DNA from: Paenibacillus durus
GTDB taxonomy: Bacteria > Bacillota > Bacilli > Paenibacillales > Paenibacillaceae
NCBI RefSeq assembly: GCF_000756615.1
Contig: NZ_CP009288.1
Coordinates: 4,836,001 to 4,900,000 of the forward strand
Direction of reading: 5' to 3'
DNA: 64,000 nt
Part shown: one piece after another, positions 25,434 through 35,656 of the stretch
How positions within the stretch are numbered: the first letter of the stretch is position 1
How the letters are laid out: each line of letters begins with the position of its first letter
The notes under the pieces: model-generated
What the model was told of the DNA's origin: nothing
The model's database searches: none
The model's input: only the letters and a program-made list of their open reading frames with translations
Program-made: the position numbers and the translations under genes

Positions 25434-26327
25434 TTGAAAGCGGAAATGAAGAGACCTTTTGAAGTGGATTCATCGGAGTACCCATTCGAGGACCATTGGC
25501 TCCCTTACCGTGACGGATACGTTCATTACATTGACGAAGGACAAGGGCCGACGGTGCTTCTCCTTCACGGAAATCCCACGTGGTCTTATCTCTACCGAAA
25601 TGTCATTAAGGAGCTGCGCGGCGACTGTCGTCTCATCGCTTTAGATTACCCTGGATTCGGTATGTCAAAAGCGCCTTCCCGCTTTGGGTTTACGCCACAA
25701 GAGCAATCCGATGCAGTCGTAAATTTAATCCGTTACTTGGACCTAAAGAATTTTGTTTTAGTAGTCCAGGATTGGGGAGGACCGATCGGATTAAACTATG
25801 CAGTTCGTTACCGGGAGAATCTGCGCGGCATCGTCGTGATGAATACCTGGGCCTGGCCCGCGACTCTTCTTCCGATGAAGATTTTTTCTTTGGCAATGGG
25901 GGGGTGGCCTCTCGGATACTGGCTTCAGACACAACGAAACTTTTTCGCCAAGGTCATTATTCCAAACGGGATATACCATTCTGAAAAAGTCACGGATAGC
26001 TTGAGAAAGGCCTATACCGCCCCGTTCCCAACTCCGGAATCAAGGAAACCAACATGGATTTTCCCCGGACAAATTCGGAAGGCACGAACGTGGCTCGCGG
26101 AGATTGAATCGAAACTGCCAGTGCTCTCTGATCTGCCCGCGCAAATACTGTGGGGAACGAAAGATAGTGCCGGCTTCCCGCTCGAAGAGATGGCTAAATG
26201 GCAGAGTTATCTTCAAATGAATGTAACCGAGCCCCTGAGCGATGCCTCTCACTACGTACAAGAGGATCGGCCAGATCGAGTTGCAGCAGCTATCCGTAGA
26301 GTTCTTGAAAGAACGTCGAAGAAATGA
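25434..26327 (+). CDS. Alpha/beta-fold hydrolase, haloalkane-dehalogenase-like
   Basis: The 297-aa protein carries HGNPTWSYLYR (oxyanion region), VQDWGGPIG with the nucleophilic aspartate, NTWAWP, and ASHYVQEDRPD with the catalytic histidine. These are typical of the haloalkane dehalogenase branch, where Asp replaces Ser; without a structure the halide-stabilising pair is not certain, so true dehalogenase activity is likely but unproved. It starts at a TTG (25434) directly after AGGAGGTGG. It is the first gene of a pair with the reductase, opposite HxlR. Confidence 0.85.
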   Translation: MKAEMKRPFEVDSSEYPFEDHWLPYRDGYVHYIDEGQGPTVLLLHGNPTWSYLYRNVIKELRGDCRLIALDYPGFGMSKAPSRFGFTPQEQSDAVVNLIRYLDLKNFVLVVQDWGGPIGLNYAVRYRENLRGIVVMNTWAWPATLLPMKIFSLAMGGWPLGYWLQTQRNFFAKVIIPNGIYHSEKVTDSLRKAYTAPFPTPESRKPTWIFPGQIRKARTWLAEIESKLPVLSDLPAQILWGTKDSAGFPLEEMAKWQSYLQMNVTEPLSDASHYVQEDRPDRVAAAIRRVLERTSKK

Positions 26328-26347
26328 TGATGTTAGGAGGAGTTATT

Positions 26348-26854
26348 TTGAAAACAATTCTATGGGCAACATTGACCGCTAATGGTAACTATGCGCAGTC
26401 CAGCCCCACGCATCCGCCCAAAAAGGAAGCACTTGACGATTTTGCGGCGCAGGCCAAAGCTGCTGGAAACTTCATTGTCGGACGTAGAACATTCGAGGGC
26501 ATGCAGGCAAGCGGTGGAGGTGCATTTGCCGATATTGATATCGTCGTGGTTTCTACAAGCACCAAAGAATTACCCGGCATAACGGTTGCGGGGTCACCGC
26601 AGGAAGCCTTAAACTATCTGCAACAGAAAGGCCATCAAACAGCCCTCATCGTGGGCGGCGCAGATCTTCATAATGCATTTTTAGGTCACGGCCTTGTTGA
26701 CGAGTTAATGTTCAATGTAGCACCGGTAATAGAAGGCAAGGGGCTCAATCTTTTGATTGACAAAGACGACTACCAGTACAAGGATGTGCAGCTGTTGGAT
26801 TTCAAGTCTCTTGGCAGTGGCGTCATTCAGTTGCACTACGCGGTGGGTCATTAA
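26348..26854 (+). CDS. RibD C-terminal / dihydrofolate-reductase-like protein
   Basis: A 168-aa reductase-fold protein starting at TTG (26348) after TAGGAGGAG: MKTILWATLTANGNYAQS. It contains FIVGRRTFEGM and a central ALIVGGADLHNAFLGHGLVDELMFNVAPVIEGKG, the NADPH-binding glycine segment and following strand of the RibD_C family. Such stand-alone proteins are common accessory reductases of unknown substrate. It begins 20 bp after the hydrolase and is probably cotranscribed. Confidence 0.85.
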   Translation: MKTILWATLTANGNYAQSSPTHPPKKEALDDFAAQAKAAGNFIVGRRTFEGMQASGGGAFADIDIVVVSTSTKELPGITVAGSPQEALNYLQQKGHQTALIVGGADLHNAFLGHGLVDELMFNVAPVIEGKGLNLLIDKDDYQYKDVQLLDFKSLGSGVIQLHYAVGH

Positions 26855-26887
26855 CAAGTCAAGCGTCAAACTTCATTATAAAAAATA

Positions 26888-26924
26888 AACCTCCTCAGAT
26901 TTGAAATTGAGGAGGTTAAATTTC
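26888..26924 (+). terminator. Terminator after the hydrolase-reductase pair
   Basis: AACCTCCTCAGATTT... / ...AAATTGAGGAGGTT stem followed by AAATTT, about 35 bp past the stop. Confidence 0.8.
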
Positions 26925-27019
26925 TTCCAAAACATTTCGTATCTCCAGTTCTCCTCCAGCCGTAGGCGGATTACCGCCCGGCTGAGCGCACGGGGCATCT
27001 TTCTTATTCAGAGCCGGTA

Positions 27020-28588
27020 TCAATTCCCGGCATTAAGCAAATTCGCAATCGCCTGAGCCGCTTCCGCCCGGGTTGCCGTTCCCTGCGGGACGAACGCCGA
27101 TGCGCCTCTGCCTTTCATCAGGCCAAGTCCCGCTGCCTTCCCGGCGGCATCCCGCGCCCAAACGCTGATTGCGGCTTGGTCCTTAAAGACCGGCGGCGCC
27201 GCGCTTTCGGGCTGGGCCTGCGGCTGAAGGACGCTCCAGGCTCTGACGAGCATTGCCGCCATTTCTTCGCGGCTGATCGTCCGCTCCGGCTTGAAGGAAG
27301 CTTCGCCGAGGCCTTGGACGATTCCGGCCTGGTAGGCTGCCGCCACCTCATCCGCATACCACTTGCCTGCCGGGACGTCCGTGAACGACGCGCTGCCTCC
27401 GCTCAGTCCGAGCGCTCGTACCAGCAGCGCCGCGAATTCCGCGCGCGTCACCTTGCGTGCAGGCGCGAATTCTTTCAAGCTTATTCCTTCCACAATGTGC
27501 TTCGCCGCCATTTCCGTAACGGCGTCATATGCCCAGTTTCCGGCAGGAACATCCGTGAACGTCTTGCGGTACTCCAGCACTGTATATTTGCTGAAATGGC
27601 TCATTTTGCCGCTAAGCCACCCCTTTGCAGACATACTGCCGAAATACTCAAGCTCCCCTGCATCAGAAATATAATAGATTCCGGCCAGTTTGGCCGCGAC
27701 AAGCCCATTTGCCTTAAGCAGGAGTGTGAGCGGATGATCGAATGCGGAGATCGCCGTTTCCGCTCCGCCGCTTGTGATCAGCTTCATCTCAAATTCGTAT
27801 AGATCGCTTCCCGGCTTAAGTTCCGCATAATTGCGCTGCTTGGCAAGCTCCAGCAGTGATTTCATGTCGGCAGCGGCCACCTTGTTGACACTTACAGCCA
27901 CTTCACCGCCGCCCGCCTTGGATACCTGATCCAGCAGGTCGCGGAGCGTCTGAACACTCAGCTTAAGCGTAAATTGCTCACTCTCCAAGTTTAAGCCGGT
28001 GCCGCTTTGCGCAAGCTTTTCCAGCAGAGCGGCCGGAATGTGCGCTTCCGCACCTGTTTCAAGATTGAAAGTCGCCTCCTTCAAGACTTCGTTAAAAGTG
28101 AGCTTATCCTCCGTCACCCGCACGATATTGGCGGGAGAGGGAGAAGGCGCCTGCGATGCCGCCGCACCCGAGCCGCCCGAACCCAAACCCGGTCCCGCTG
28201 ATGGAGCCGGGGTTGGAGTCGGGGCTCCGGTCGGAGATGGCGCCAGTCCGTAGGTAAAGCTGGTCTTATAAGGAGTGCTGCTGTTCTCTGCGCCGATGTG
28301 CACCTCGTACTTACCCTCGGCGGAAATATTCCATTTAAAAGTGAACACGCCGCCATCTCCGCTTTTTACGCTGTCCAGAAAAAATTGTCCGCCGGGTTCC
28401 ACCACCTTCAGCGTTACCAACTGTCCGGCACCGGACGCCACTTTCCCCGTTACCGTTGCCTGCTTACTGGACGCGTCCGCGCTTGCCGAGACGTCCGTAA
28501 ACCAGACGGTTTCGGAAGCGGTAGCCAATGCTTGCCAGAACGTAGACAGGAGAAGAACCATGATTAGTGCGGCTATACTTTTTTTCAT
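27020..28588 (-). CDS. S-layer homology (SLH) domain surface protein
   Basis: The 522-aa secreted protein has a signal peptide (MKKSIAALIMVLLLSTFWQALA), an N-terminal Ig-like domain (to about residue 115), a Pro/Gly/Ala/Ser linker, a central region of about 220 residues, and three C-terminal SLH repeats: FTDVPAGNWAYDAVTEMAAK, FTDVPAGKWYADEVAAAYQA, FKDQAAISVWARDAAGKAAG. SLH triplets bind pyruvylated wall polymer, so the protein is anchored to the surface. It is the last gene of the carbohydrate locus and could hold the large glycosidase at the wall, though that is inference. Confidence 0.92.
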   Translation of the reverse strand: MKKSIAALIMVLLLSTFWQALATASETVWFTDVSASADASSKQATVTGKVASGAGQLVTLKVVEPGGQFFLDSVKSGDGGVFTFKWNISAEGKYEVHIGAENSSTPYKTSFTYGLAPSPTGAPTPTPAPSAGPGLGSGGSGAAASQAPSPSPANIVRVTEDKLTFNEVLKEATFNLETGAEAHIPAALLEKLAQSGTGLNLESEQFTLKLSVQTLRDLLDQVSKAGGGEVAVSVNKVAAADMKSLLELAKQRNYAELKPGSDLYEFEMKLITSGGAETAISAFDHPLTLLLKANGLVAAKLAGIYYISDAGELEYFGSMSAKGWLSGKMSHFSKYTVLEYRKTFTDVPAGNWAYDAVTEMAAKHIVEGISLKEFAPARKVTRAEFAALLVRALGLSGGSASFTDVPAGKWYADEVAAAYQAGIVQGLGEASFKPERTISREEMAAMLVRAWSVLQPQAQPESAAPPVFKDQAAISVWARDAAGKAAGLGLMKGRGASAFVPQGTATRAEAAQAIANLLNAGN

Positions 28589-28657
28589 TGTTTGTCTCCT
28601 TCTAAAAGGAGCCCCGGGGGGGCATTCCCGCCGGGTTCCTTCATCTAATATAATGGT

Positions 28658-31600
28658 TTAAGGGGTGAGCTCGGTTACGTCGGCAAGCGGCATCATGGTG
28701 GTGTTCATCAGATCCTCGCCTTCCCAGACCATCAGCTTAACCTTGTACCCAGCAACACTGGACGGAAGCTGAAAGCCAGCATTCAGCTGCAGGGTCTGGC
28801 CTGCTTTGACGAGTGAGGAACTGTAAGCGTGATTGACCATCTTCAGTCCGCCGTTCGTATCATAGAGCGCGGCGATGATCATGACTTGCTTGTCTTCGGA
28901 CAAGGCGTTCGTTACTTTGACCTTGGCGTCGAGATATTTGCCGGCTTCAAGCTTATTCATGTTAAATGACGGTTCCATCTTGAAGCTGTCTTCCAGTCTC
29001 TTCAGTACCGTGTAATCCAGCGTATACGATACGCTTCCGGCTTCGACCCGGATCTGGTACGGGCCTGCGGGAAGCGTGGCCGGAAGCGCCAGAGTCAGGC
29101 TGGCCTTTCCGCCCGCAATGGAGCCGGAAGCAGCCGGAACCCCCTCATAGGGTAGGGCGTTCTTCAGCAGGACCGCCGTGACGGCCGTTCCGTCAGCGAC
29201 GTTAGCCGTATTAACGGCGATCTGCACATCCTTGGCGCTGCCGGCGCGGTGCATAGCGGCGTCCAGCGTCACGTCTTTGATGTTAGAGGCTCCATCAGCG
29301 GTCAGCGCGGCCGTAATTTGCTGAGCCTCCGAAGTCGCAACCTTCGCCGTTCTGACATACAGCTTGCGGGCGGCCGCGTCGTAGTACCATACGTCCTGGC
29401 CTGCGTTCACGGCATTTTGGGAGTCAACCTCTGTCAGTTCTTTGCCGCCCCGTTTGACGGAATAGACCGTCTTGCCCTCGGCTCCGACTTTCACTTCGGA
29501 AGACCACACCCGCTGTTCAACCTTGCCGGTATAGCTGCCCTTCATCGCGGCGATATTCAGCACCACTTTATCATCCTGTGTATTTGTCTTGATCTCGGTT
29601 GCTGCGGATTGGCCTTTCTCATAAGCATACGTTTTGCCGTCATCCTCATAGAGCGTGAAGCTTGACGTCTCTCCGCTGCTTAACGGATACACTTTGAGCG
29701 TCAATTCGCTTGCCGGAGTCTGTTCGGAGAAGTCCTGCGCTTCTCTGGTCGGAATGATGGCGCCTTCCTTCACCAGCATCGGAATGGTGTTCAGGTCCGC
29801 GCTGTACGTAATTTCCTGCCCGCCGGTAAACTGCTGCTCGGAGTTCCAGTCATACCAGGTTCCGCTTGGCAGGTAGACCGTTCTTTCCGTTGCTTTCTCC
29901 TGATGAATAGGAGCAGCCAAAATGGAAGCGCCGAACATCCACTCATCCTGAATGTTATAAACCTTGCTGTCGTTCGCGTAGTCCATAACGAGCGGTCTCA
30001 TCAGTGAAGTTTCGCCGTCCGCCGTCTGCTTAGCCGTTGAGTAGATATACGGCAGCAGTTGATAGCGCTGGTTGATCGCTTTCGTTACCGAAGCTTCCGC
30101 TGCGGCTCCGAACGCCCATGGCTCTCTGATATTGGTCGGATCCGAAGGATTGTCGCCCAGAGCCACATGGGACCGGAAAATCGGCATCAGCGATGCGGCC
30201 TGCATCCAGCGGGTATACAGCTCCGGCGTAGGCTTGCCGACAAAGCCGCCGGTATCGTTGGTGAAATACGAAATGCCCGATGCCGCCGCGCTAAGGCCAA
30301 GCTGAAGCTGATGCGAGAAAGATTCCCAACTGGAGTTGATGTCTCCGCTCCAGACGGTGGTGCCATACTGCTGAATGCCGGTGAAGCCCGATCTTGCCAG
30401 TGTCCAGACCCGGTCGCCGGTGTAGCCGCGCTGGCCTTCATAGAACGCTTTTGCCTCATTCAGTGCATACACATTCGTAATTTCGGCAGCGCTGCCTGCA
30501 GCAAACTGGTCTCTCACCGAATCGGTCGGCTGTTCCGGCTCGTTAAGGTCGATCCAGTAGCCTTTCACGCCGGCATCATGCAGCTTTTTCACCTGGGAGC
30601 TGTACCACTTGGCCGCTTCGGGATTGGTGAAGTCGATCAGCCCCGCTTTGCCGTACCAAGCCGGATACATGACCGTTTTGCCGGAAGCGTCCTTGACAAA
30701 ATAGCCTTTGCTGTCGCCCTCTTTAAAATTGGAAGCCGTAACCTGGATGTAAGGATCGACGATGGTTACGATGTTCACGCCTTTGTCCTTCAGTTCATCC
30801 ATATTTGCCTTTGGACTCGTAAAGTCCTGCGCAGGATCGTCGTTCCAGGTCATATCGAAATAATGATTCTTCTTGGCCCAGTACACATCCAGCACCATGG
30901 AGTCGAGCGGGATGTTCTTATCACGGAAGGTGTCCACGATGCCGTCCACTTCGTTCCAGCTTCTGTAACCATATCTGGACTGCATGTAGCCCAGCGTCCA
31001 CATCGGCGGAATCGGAGCGGTGCCGGTCAAGCTCCCGAAGCTCTTCATAATACGGTTCAATGAACCGCTGTTCTCGCCGGCGATGAAGTAATACAGCATT
31101 TCCCCGTTCGGCGCGCTGAAGCTGTATTTGCTCTCATCCGTTGCCCCCATATCGAAGGCCGCTTTCTCGAATGTATTATCGAAATACAGGCCGTAACCCT
31201 TTGTGCTGGTAAAAAAGGTGCTGGAAACGTCGGACGTATTGCCGCCATAGCCTCCGGTCATCGCATTATCCATGACGACCTTCTTGCCTCTGCGGTCAAA
31301 CGACTGCGCGTCGCGGTCCATACCGAGTCCGAAGATATGTTCGTCTGGAGCAAGAGACATCTCGCTGTAAACACCGGTATCTCCGTCATACCCGAAGCCT
31401 TCGCCGCCAATTTGCTCGGAGAGCAGCTTCGTGTTGGAAGCGTCATAGTAAGCCAGACGGAACGGCGACTTGTAGGCGCGCACGCTCAAAGCATCAGTTT
31501 GAATCAGAATATAGCCTTCGTCTTCCATATTCTTAATGGCAGGCTTCACCGTTCCCTGTTCGCTGTCGACAACGAAGGTGTCCTTCTTCGCAAAGGTTCC

Positions 31601-34600
31601 GGTCGGCTCCATCCATACCTTGGCCGTATCGGCTTTTACAAATTCAAGCTTCACCTTCGCGCTGTCCTGCGAATTCAGCACAACCGCCCGTCCATCGGCG
31701 GATACCTGATACGGATCGCTCTCCGACAGACTGTTAACGAATGTAACGTCTTTATACTGCTGGTCGTTGTCCTTCTGCAGCTTGAAGTCGTCAATATCGA
31801 GCAGGCTTCCCGCTTTGCCCTCTGAAATCACGCCTACCTTGACCACTTCGTTCATGGACAGCTGAAGATTCGGCAGCTTCAGTTCCGTAAATTCCGCACC
31901 GGCCGGAATATCAAGCTTCTTCGTGCCGCCGGAATAGCTTACATATACCTGAGCCTTGTCAAACTCCCCGGTCTTACGGGTCTTCAGCGACAATTGGTAT
32001 ACACCGTCTGCCGGCGCATTGCGGAACTGCCAGATGTCGGAGGTATAGGCGCTTGCTCCGCCGATTCTGGCGAAGGCATTATCTCCGTCTTTGGCAATTG
32101 CCTGATGCGTCATGTTCGTGCGGCTCCAGCCGGTGAAGCCTTCGTCAAAGCCCGGATTGTACAAGGCCACCGCCGGAGCTTCAGTTACCGCTTCCTCGGA
32201 TGTAAATTTCACGTTGTCGATCTGCATGGAGGTATCCGCCTTGGGCGCCTCCAGGATGAATTTCACCGTAGCTTCCTGCTCCGTGATATCCGCTTCGGCC
32301 TTGAATTCCTTGTACTCAAAATCGCCTGATTCCCATTTCGTCTTGCCTGTTGATGGAACTCCATCCTTGAGGCTTGGCGTAATATTAACGGCTACATCGT
32401 CTTTGCCCGGCTGCGAAATGACCATTTTCGCCGTTCCGCCAGCAAACGTTGGATCGGTATGCGGCATCAGCTTAACCATAGCGGATAGGGTATAATGCCC
32501 GTTCTTCAGACTGGTAATCTTCTGCTGGGATGTCGCTTTACCTCCAGCATCCGGCGAATACAGGTACTGCTTGCGGCCTGCATAGGCATCACTGGTATCC
32601 ACGCCGTGCCATATTGTAGTGCCGTGCGTATCCACTGTCCATCCGGTTTCATTGCCCATTTCAAAATCACCGTTAATCAATTGGCCCGTTCCGGAACTGA
32701 ACGAAATGGAGTCGATATGAACGGAATCCGCACTGTCCGCCGTCTGCTGCAGGGTGATCAGATTCGTTCCTTTTTTCAGCGTAACCGACTTTTCCGCGCT
32801 GCCCCATTTATCCCAGCTGCCTTTGCCGAGACTCTTGAATGCGACCGTATCTGAATCGACCGCGCTGCCGGCCTCATTCTCTACAGATACCGCAAGTGAG
32901 CTGTCCGCTTCATTGCCATTTGCATAACGGACATTCAGCGGATAATCCCCGTCCTGCGGAACACTGACGGCAAAGGTCAGCTTGGCGTCTTTTTTATCCA
33001 GCCCGCCGATGTAGCCAAAGCCCTGGTATCCCGCCGCATCATTGCCGAAGATCGCTCCGCCTTGATACGCAGCCACTTCCGCCTGATATGACTTGGAAAC
33101 CGCCTTTGGAATAAGTTTCAGGACGACACTATCATGCGGTTCAAGGGTCTTTGAGTATATCTTTTTATATCCAAGGTCTTGGTGCTCCCAAATATCGCGT
33201 ACATACGCTCCGTCAGCCAGCCCAAGCTCCTTCGTGAAATCCATGGACAGCGCTTTGGATTCGTCGCTGCGGTTGAACAGGGCAATGGCCCACGTTCCAT
33301 CCGGCAGTTGTCCGGCCCACCGCTCGCTGTCACGGCTGGCATTGTTCTTGTAATGTTCACCCGAATAGTAAATCGGCTTCCCTGCAAATCCCGATTTGTT
33401 CAGTTCGATCAGTTCGGGATTCTGATAAAATTTGGCGTTACCTCCGATGGTGTCGTACTGGTCGGCGATCGTAATCGGAGAGCCCGCGATGGTGAACAGA
33501 GACAAGGCCGTCTTCCGCTCGTTGTCGGCGTATTGTCCGGTGTAGGTGTTCAGGCGCAGGAAATCGCCGTCATTAATCATCGAGCCCCGGCCCGAAATAT
33601 CGGAGAAGCCGGTGAAGCCCTGGAACGGATTGGCCCACTGCGACCAGCTGGGAGTCCAGTTCTGGCGGCGTCCGCTGGTATGATCCCAGCCTCCTGCGAA
33701 CACGTCCTCGTCGATGCGGATCATATCGCCGAACTGCTGCTCATATTTGGCATGGCCCTTTAAATCCGGCATAACCAAACTGAGAAATATATGATTGTCG
33801 GCGGATGCTTCGTCCATCCACTGCAGCGCTTTGGCGTATTCCGTATCCGAGTTATGGCCTGTTCCGATTTGGCCAAGGCCCTGATCGTAGCCCGATTCAT
33901 ACCAGGACAGGAAATCAACGCGCAGGAAGGAAGCTCCCTGCTCGGCCAGGAATTTAATATAGCCTTGAAGGTATTCTTTAGCGCCCTTCTTGTTGACGTC
34001 CAGCCAGTACAGCGCTTGATCGGCGCCCTGTCCGCCGTCAAAGCGGTCGCCGTTCAGCTGCTTGCCGTTGCCGAGATTGTACGGCTCCGTCTTAACCAGG
34101 CTGGATACCGGAATCTGCTCGGTGGTGCCGTCGTCATTTTTCACAGTGACATGGTATTTGTCGGGATGCTTCAGCACTTCGGGGGTAACCCACAGCGGGT
34201 TATAGTAAATTCCCAGCTTCATGCCTTTGCTCTTGATGTAATCTCCCCAGTACTTCCAGGTGTGGCCGTCCGGATAAACCTCGGAAGGATAGCCCTGCCA
34301 GTCATTCGGACCCGCCCATTTGACCTCCACATCATCCACATCGATTCCCGTGCTACCCGATTTGCCCTTGGGGTCGGCGGCAAATTCCAAGTTCAGCGAA
34401 CCCGAGGTCACGTCTACTTCGATCGAGTAGTCCGTCCAGCTTTGGCTGGTTACGGCTTTGGCCAGAGCCGCTTCCGGAACCGCGGAATTGTATCCGTTAA
34501 CCCGGAAGACGGCGGTCGCCCCGTTTTTGATCATGTCGTCCTTGGTTTTCGCTTTCGCTTTTACCAGATATTTTCCGTTCGGCAATGTAATACTCTGCTT

Positions 34601-35578
34601 GATGGACTGAATCGTATTGGCATCATTCGACCAGGTCCACAGGGATTTATCTTCCGGATCGTCATCGTTGGTTCCGTGCAGGAATCCTTCCCCGAATGTC
34701 CAGCCCACGGAATCGCCCTGCTCGAAATCGCCGTTCACCGCATGGTTCGAAGTATCTACCGCATCGGCAACCTTCTCAAGCTTCACATCGTCAAGGTCCA
34801 GCCCGGCGCTTCTCTTCGATTTGGCTAACGCATCATAGGAGAATTCAAGATACACGTTCGGATTGGTGATGTTCAGCTGGGCGCTGTAATCCGTCCAATC
34901 TTCATAAGTAATGGCGGTTACTGTTTCAGCCTCAGGATCGGCAGCATCATAGCCCTTGATCTTCATGAAGGCCGGGACGCCGTCCGTGTACATTCCATTC
35001 TTGGTCTTCGCCCTTGCGCTCAGCCGGTACAGGCCCGTATCCTCCAGATAAACGTTCTGGCTGACGGTCTCTTTATGGGGATCATCCAACCACGTATACA
35101 AGGAATCATTGCCGTTGTCGTTATTCCGCCCATGGGAAGCCGGTCCTGTAAAGGTCCAGCCCTTGGTCTCGGGAGCGCTGAAATTACCGTTGACCACTCC
35201 GAATACAGGTCCTGTATTATCATCGCTCGAGCCCAGCGGATCGGTCATCCATTTATTGTTATGCGACACGATGTAACCGTTCTCATTTAACAGCGTGGCC
35301 CCTTCAATCCAACCGTCCGTGCTGATCATATCGTAACCGTACGGTTGAAAATTTTCCGCCATCCAGTCGATGTTCGCTTTCCAGCGGTCTTCTGGCATGA
35401 ACGTATTTTGGGTCCATTGATGCTCATACGTGATCCAGTACATCGGCCCCGAGCCTTTTCGGGTGAACTCGCTGTCCCGCGCCGCCGCGGAACCCGAGCC
35501 GAATGCCGGTACGATCAGGCTGAACGCCATAATCGAGGCCATTACACGATGTAATCGCTTTCTATTCTTTTTTTGCAT
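28658..35578 (-). CDS. Giant secreted glycosidase with a GH27-like and a GH31 catalytic domain
   Basis: The 2306-aa protein begins with a signal peptide (residues 1-33). A GH27-type barrel starts at about 45-114 (MYWITYEHQWTQNTFMP, DGWIEG), is interrupted by two CBM-like NGDFE modules (about 125-430), and resumes with WKYWGDYIKSKGMKLGIYYN; the likely nucleophile is in FLRVDFLSW (about 556) and the acid/base in RIDEDV (about 625). A CBM35-like module (855-990) and two more NGDF/NPGF modules follow. The second enzyme is GH31 (about 1300-1960), with nucleophile in GYWIDLNEPE (about 1676) and acid/base in WSGDINSSW (about 1744), then beta-sandwich domains. Likely activities are alpha-galactosidase plus alpha-glucosidase, alpha-xylosidase or similar. 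Confidence 0.9.
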   Translation of the reverse strand: MQKKNRKRLHRVMASIMAFSLIVPAFGSGSAAARDSEFTRKGSGPMYWITYEHQWTQNTFMPEDRWKANIDWMAENFQPYGYDMISTDGWIEGATLLNENGYIVSHNNKWMTDPLGSSDDNTGPVFGVVNGNFSAPETKGWTFTGPASHGRNNDNGNDSLYTWLDDPHKETVSQNVYLEDTGLYRLSARAKTKNGMYTDGVPAFMKIKGYDAADPEAETVTAITYEDWTDYSAQLNITNPNVYLEFSYDALAKSKRSAGLDLDDVKLEKVADAVDTSNHAVNGDFEQGDSVGWTFGEGFLHGTNDDDPEDKSLWTWSNDANTIQSIKQSITLPNGKYLVKAKAKTKDDMIKNGATAVFRVNGYNSAVPEAALAKAVTSQSWTDYSIEVDVTSGSLNLEFAADPKGKSGSTGIDVDDVEVKWAGPNDWQGYPSEVYPDGHTWKYWGDYIKSKGMKLGIYYNPLWVTPEVLKHPDKYHVTVKNDDGTTEQIPVSSLVKTEPYNLGNGKQLNGDRFDGGQGADQALYWLDVNKKGAKEYLQGYIKFLAEQGASFLRVDFLSWYESGYDQGLGQIGTGHNSDTEYAKALQWMDEASADNHIFLSLVMPDLKGHAKYEQQFGDMIRIDEDVFAGGWDHTSGRRQNWTPSWSQWANPFQGFTGFSDISGRGSMINDGDFLRLNTYTGQYADNERKTALSLFTIAGSPITIADQYDTIGGNAKFYQNPELIELNKSGFAGKPIYYSGEHYKNNASRDSERWAGQLPDGTWAIALFNRSDESKALSMDFTKELGLADGAYVRDIWEHQDLGYKKIYSKTLEPHDSVVLKLIPKAVSKSYQAEVAAYQGGAIFGNDAAGYQGFGYIGGLDKKDAKLTFAVSVPQDGDYPLNVRYANGNEADSSLAVSVENEAGSAVDSDTVAFKSLGKGSWDKWGSAEKSVTLKKGTNLITLQQTADSADSVHIDSISFSSGTGQLINGDFEMGNETGWTVDTHGTTIWHGVDTSDAYAGRKQYLYSPDAGGKATSQQKITSLKNGHYTLSAMVKLMPHTDPTFAGGTAKMVISQPGKDDVAVNITPSLKDGVPSTGKTKWESGDFEYKEFKAEADITEQEATVKFILEAPKADTSMQIDNVKFTSEEAVTEAPAVALYNPGFDEGFTGWSRTNMTHQAIAKDGDNAFARIGGASAYTSDIWQFRNAPADGVYQLSLKTRKTGEFDKAQVYVSYSGGTKKLDIPAGAEFTELKLPNLQLSMNEVVKVGVISEGKAGSLLDIDDFKLQKDNDQQYKDVTFVNSLSESDPYQVSADGRAVVLNSQDSAKVKLEFVKADTAKVWMEPTGTFAKKDTFVVDSEQGTVKPAIKNMEDEGYILIQTDALSVRAYKSPFRLAYYDASNTKLLSEQIGGEGFGYDGDTGVYSEMSLAPDEHIFGLGMDRDAQSFDRRGKKVVMDNAMTGGYGGNTSDVSSTFFTSTKGYGLYFDNTFEKAAFDMGATDESKYSFSAPNGEMLYYFIAGENSGSLNRIMKSFGSLTGTAPIPPMWTLGYMQSRYGYRSWNEVDGIVDTFRDKNIPLDSMVLDVYWAKKNHYFDMTWNDDPAQDFTSPKANMDELKDKGVNIVTIVDPYIQVTASNFKEGDSKGYFVKDASGKTVMYPAWYGKAGLIDFTNPEAAKWYSSQVKKLHDAGVKGYWIDLNEPEQPTDSVRDQFAAGSAAEITNVYALNEAKAFYEGQRGYTGDRVWTLARSGFTGIQQYGTTVWSGDINSSWESFSHQLQLGLSAAASGISYFTNDTGGFVGKPTPELYTRWMQAASLMPIFRSHVALGDNPSDPTNIREPWAFGAAAEASVTKAINQRYQLLPYIYSTAKQTADGETSLMRPLVMDYANDSKVYNIQDEWMFGASILAAPIHQEKATERTVYLPSGTWYDWNSEQQFTGGQEITYSADLNTIPMLVKEGAIIPTREAQDFSEQTPASELTLKVYPLSSGETSSFTLYEDDGKTYAYEKGQSAATEIKTNTQDDKVVLNIAAMKGSYTGKVEQRVWSSEVKVGAEGKTVYSVKRGGKELTEVDSQNAVNAGQDVWYYDAAARKLYVRTAKVATSEAQQITAALTADGASNIKDVTLDAAMHRAGSAKDVQIAVNTANVADGTAVTAVLLKNALPYEGVPAASGSIAGGKASLTLALPATLPAGPYQIRVEAGSVSYTLDYTVLKRLEDSFKMEPSFNMNKLEAGKYLDAKVKVTNALSEDKQVMIIAALYDTNGGLKMVNHAYSSSLVKAGQTLQLNAGFQLPSSVAGYKVKLMVWEGEDLMNTTMMPLADVTELTP

Positions 35579-35656
35579 CCCCTAGTGTCCTCCTATTCGG
35601 AATAGAGTGGATAACCATATCACCAAAGATCACGCCCGGCTGCGGAATTCGCCTCC

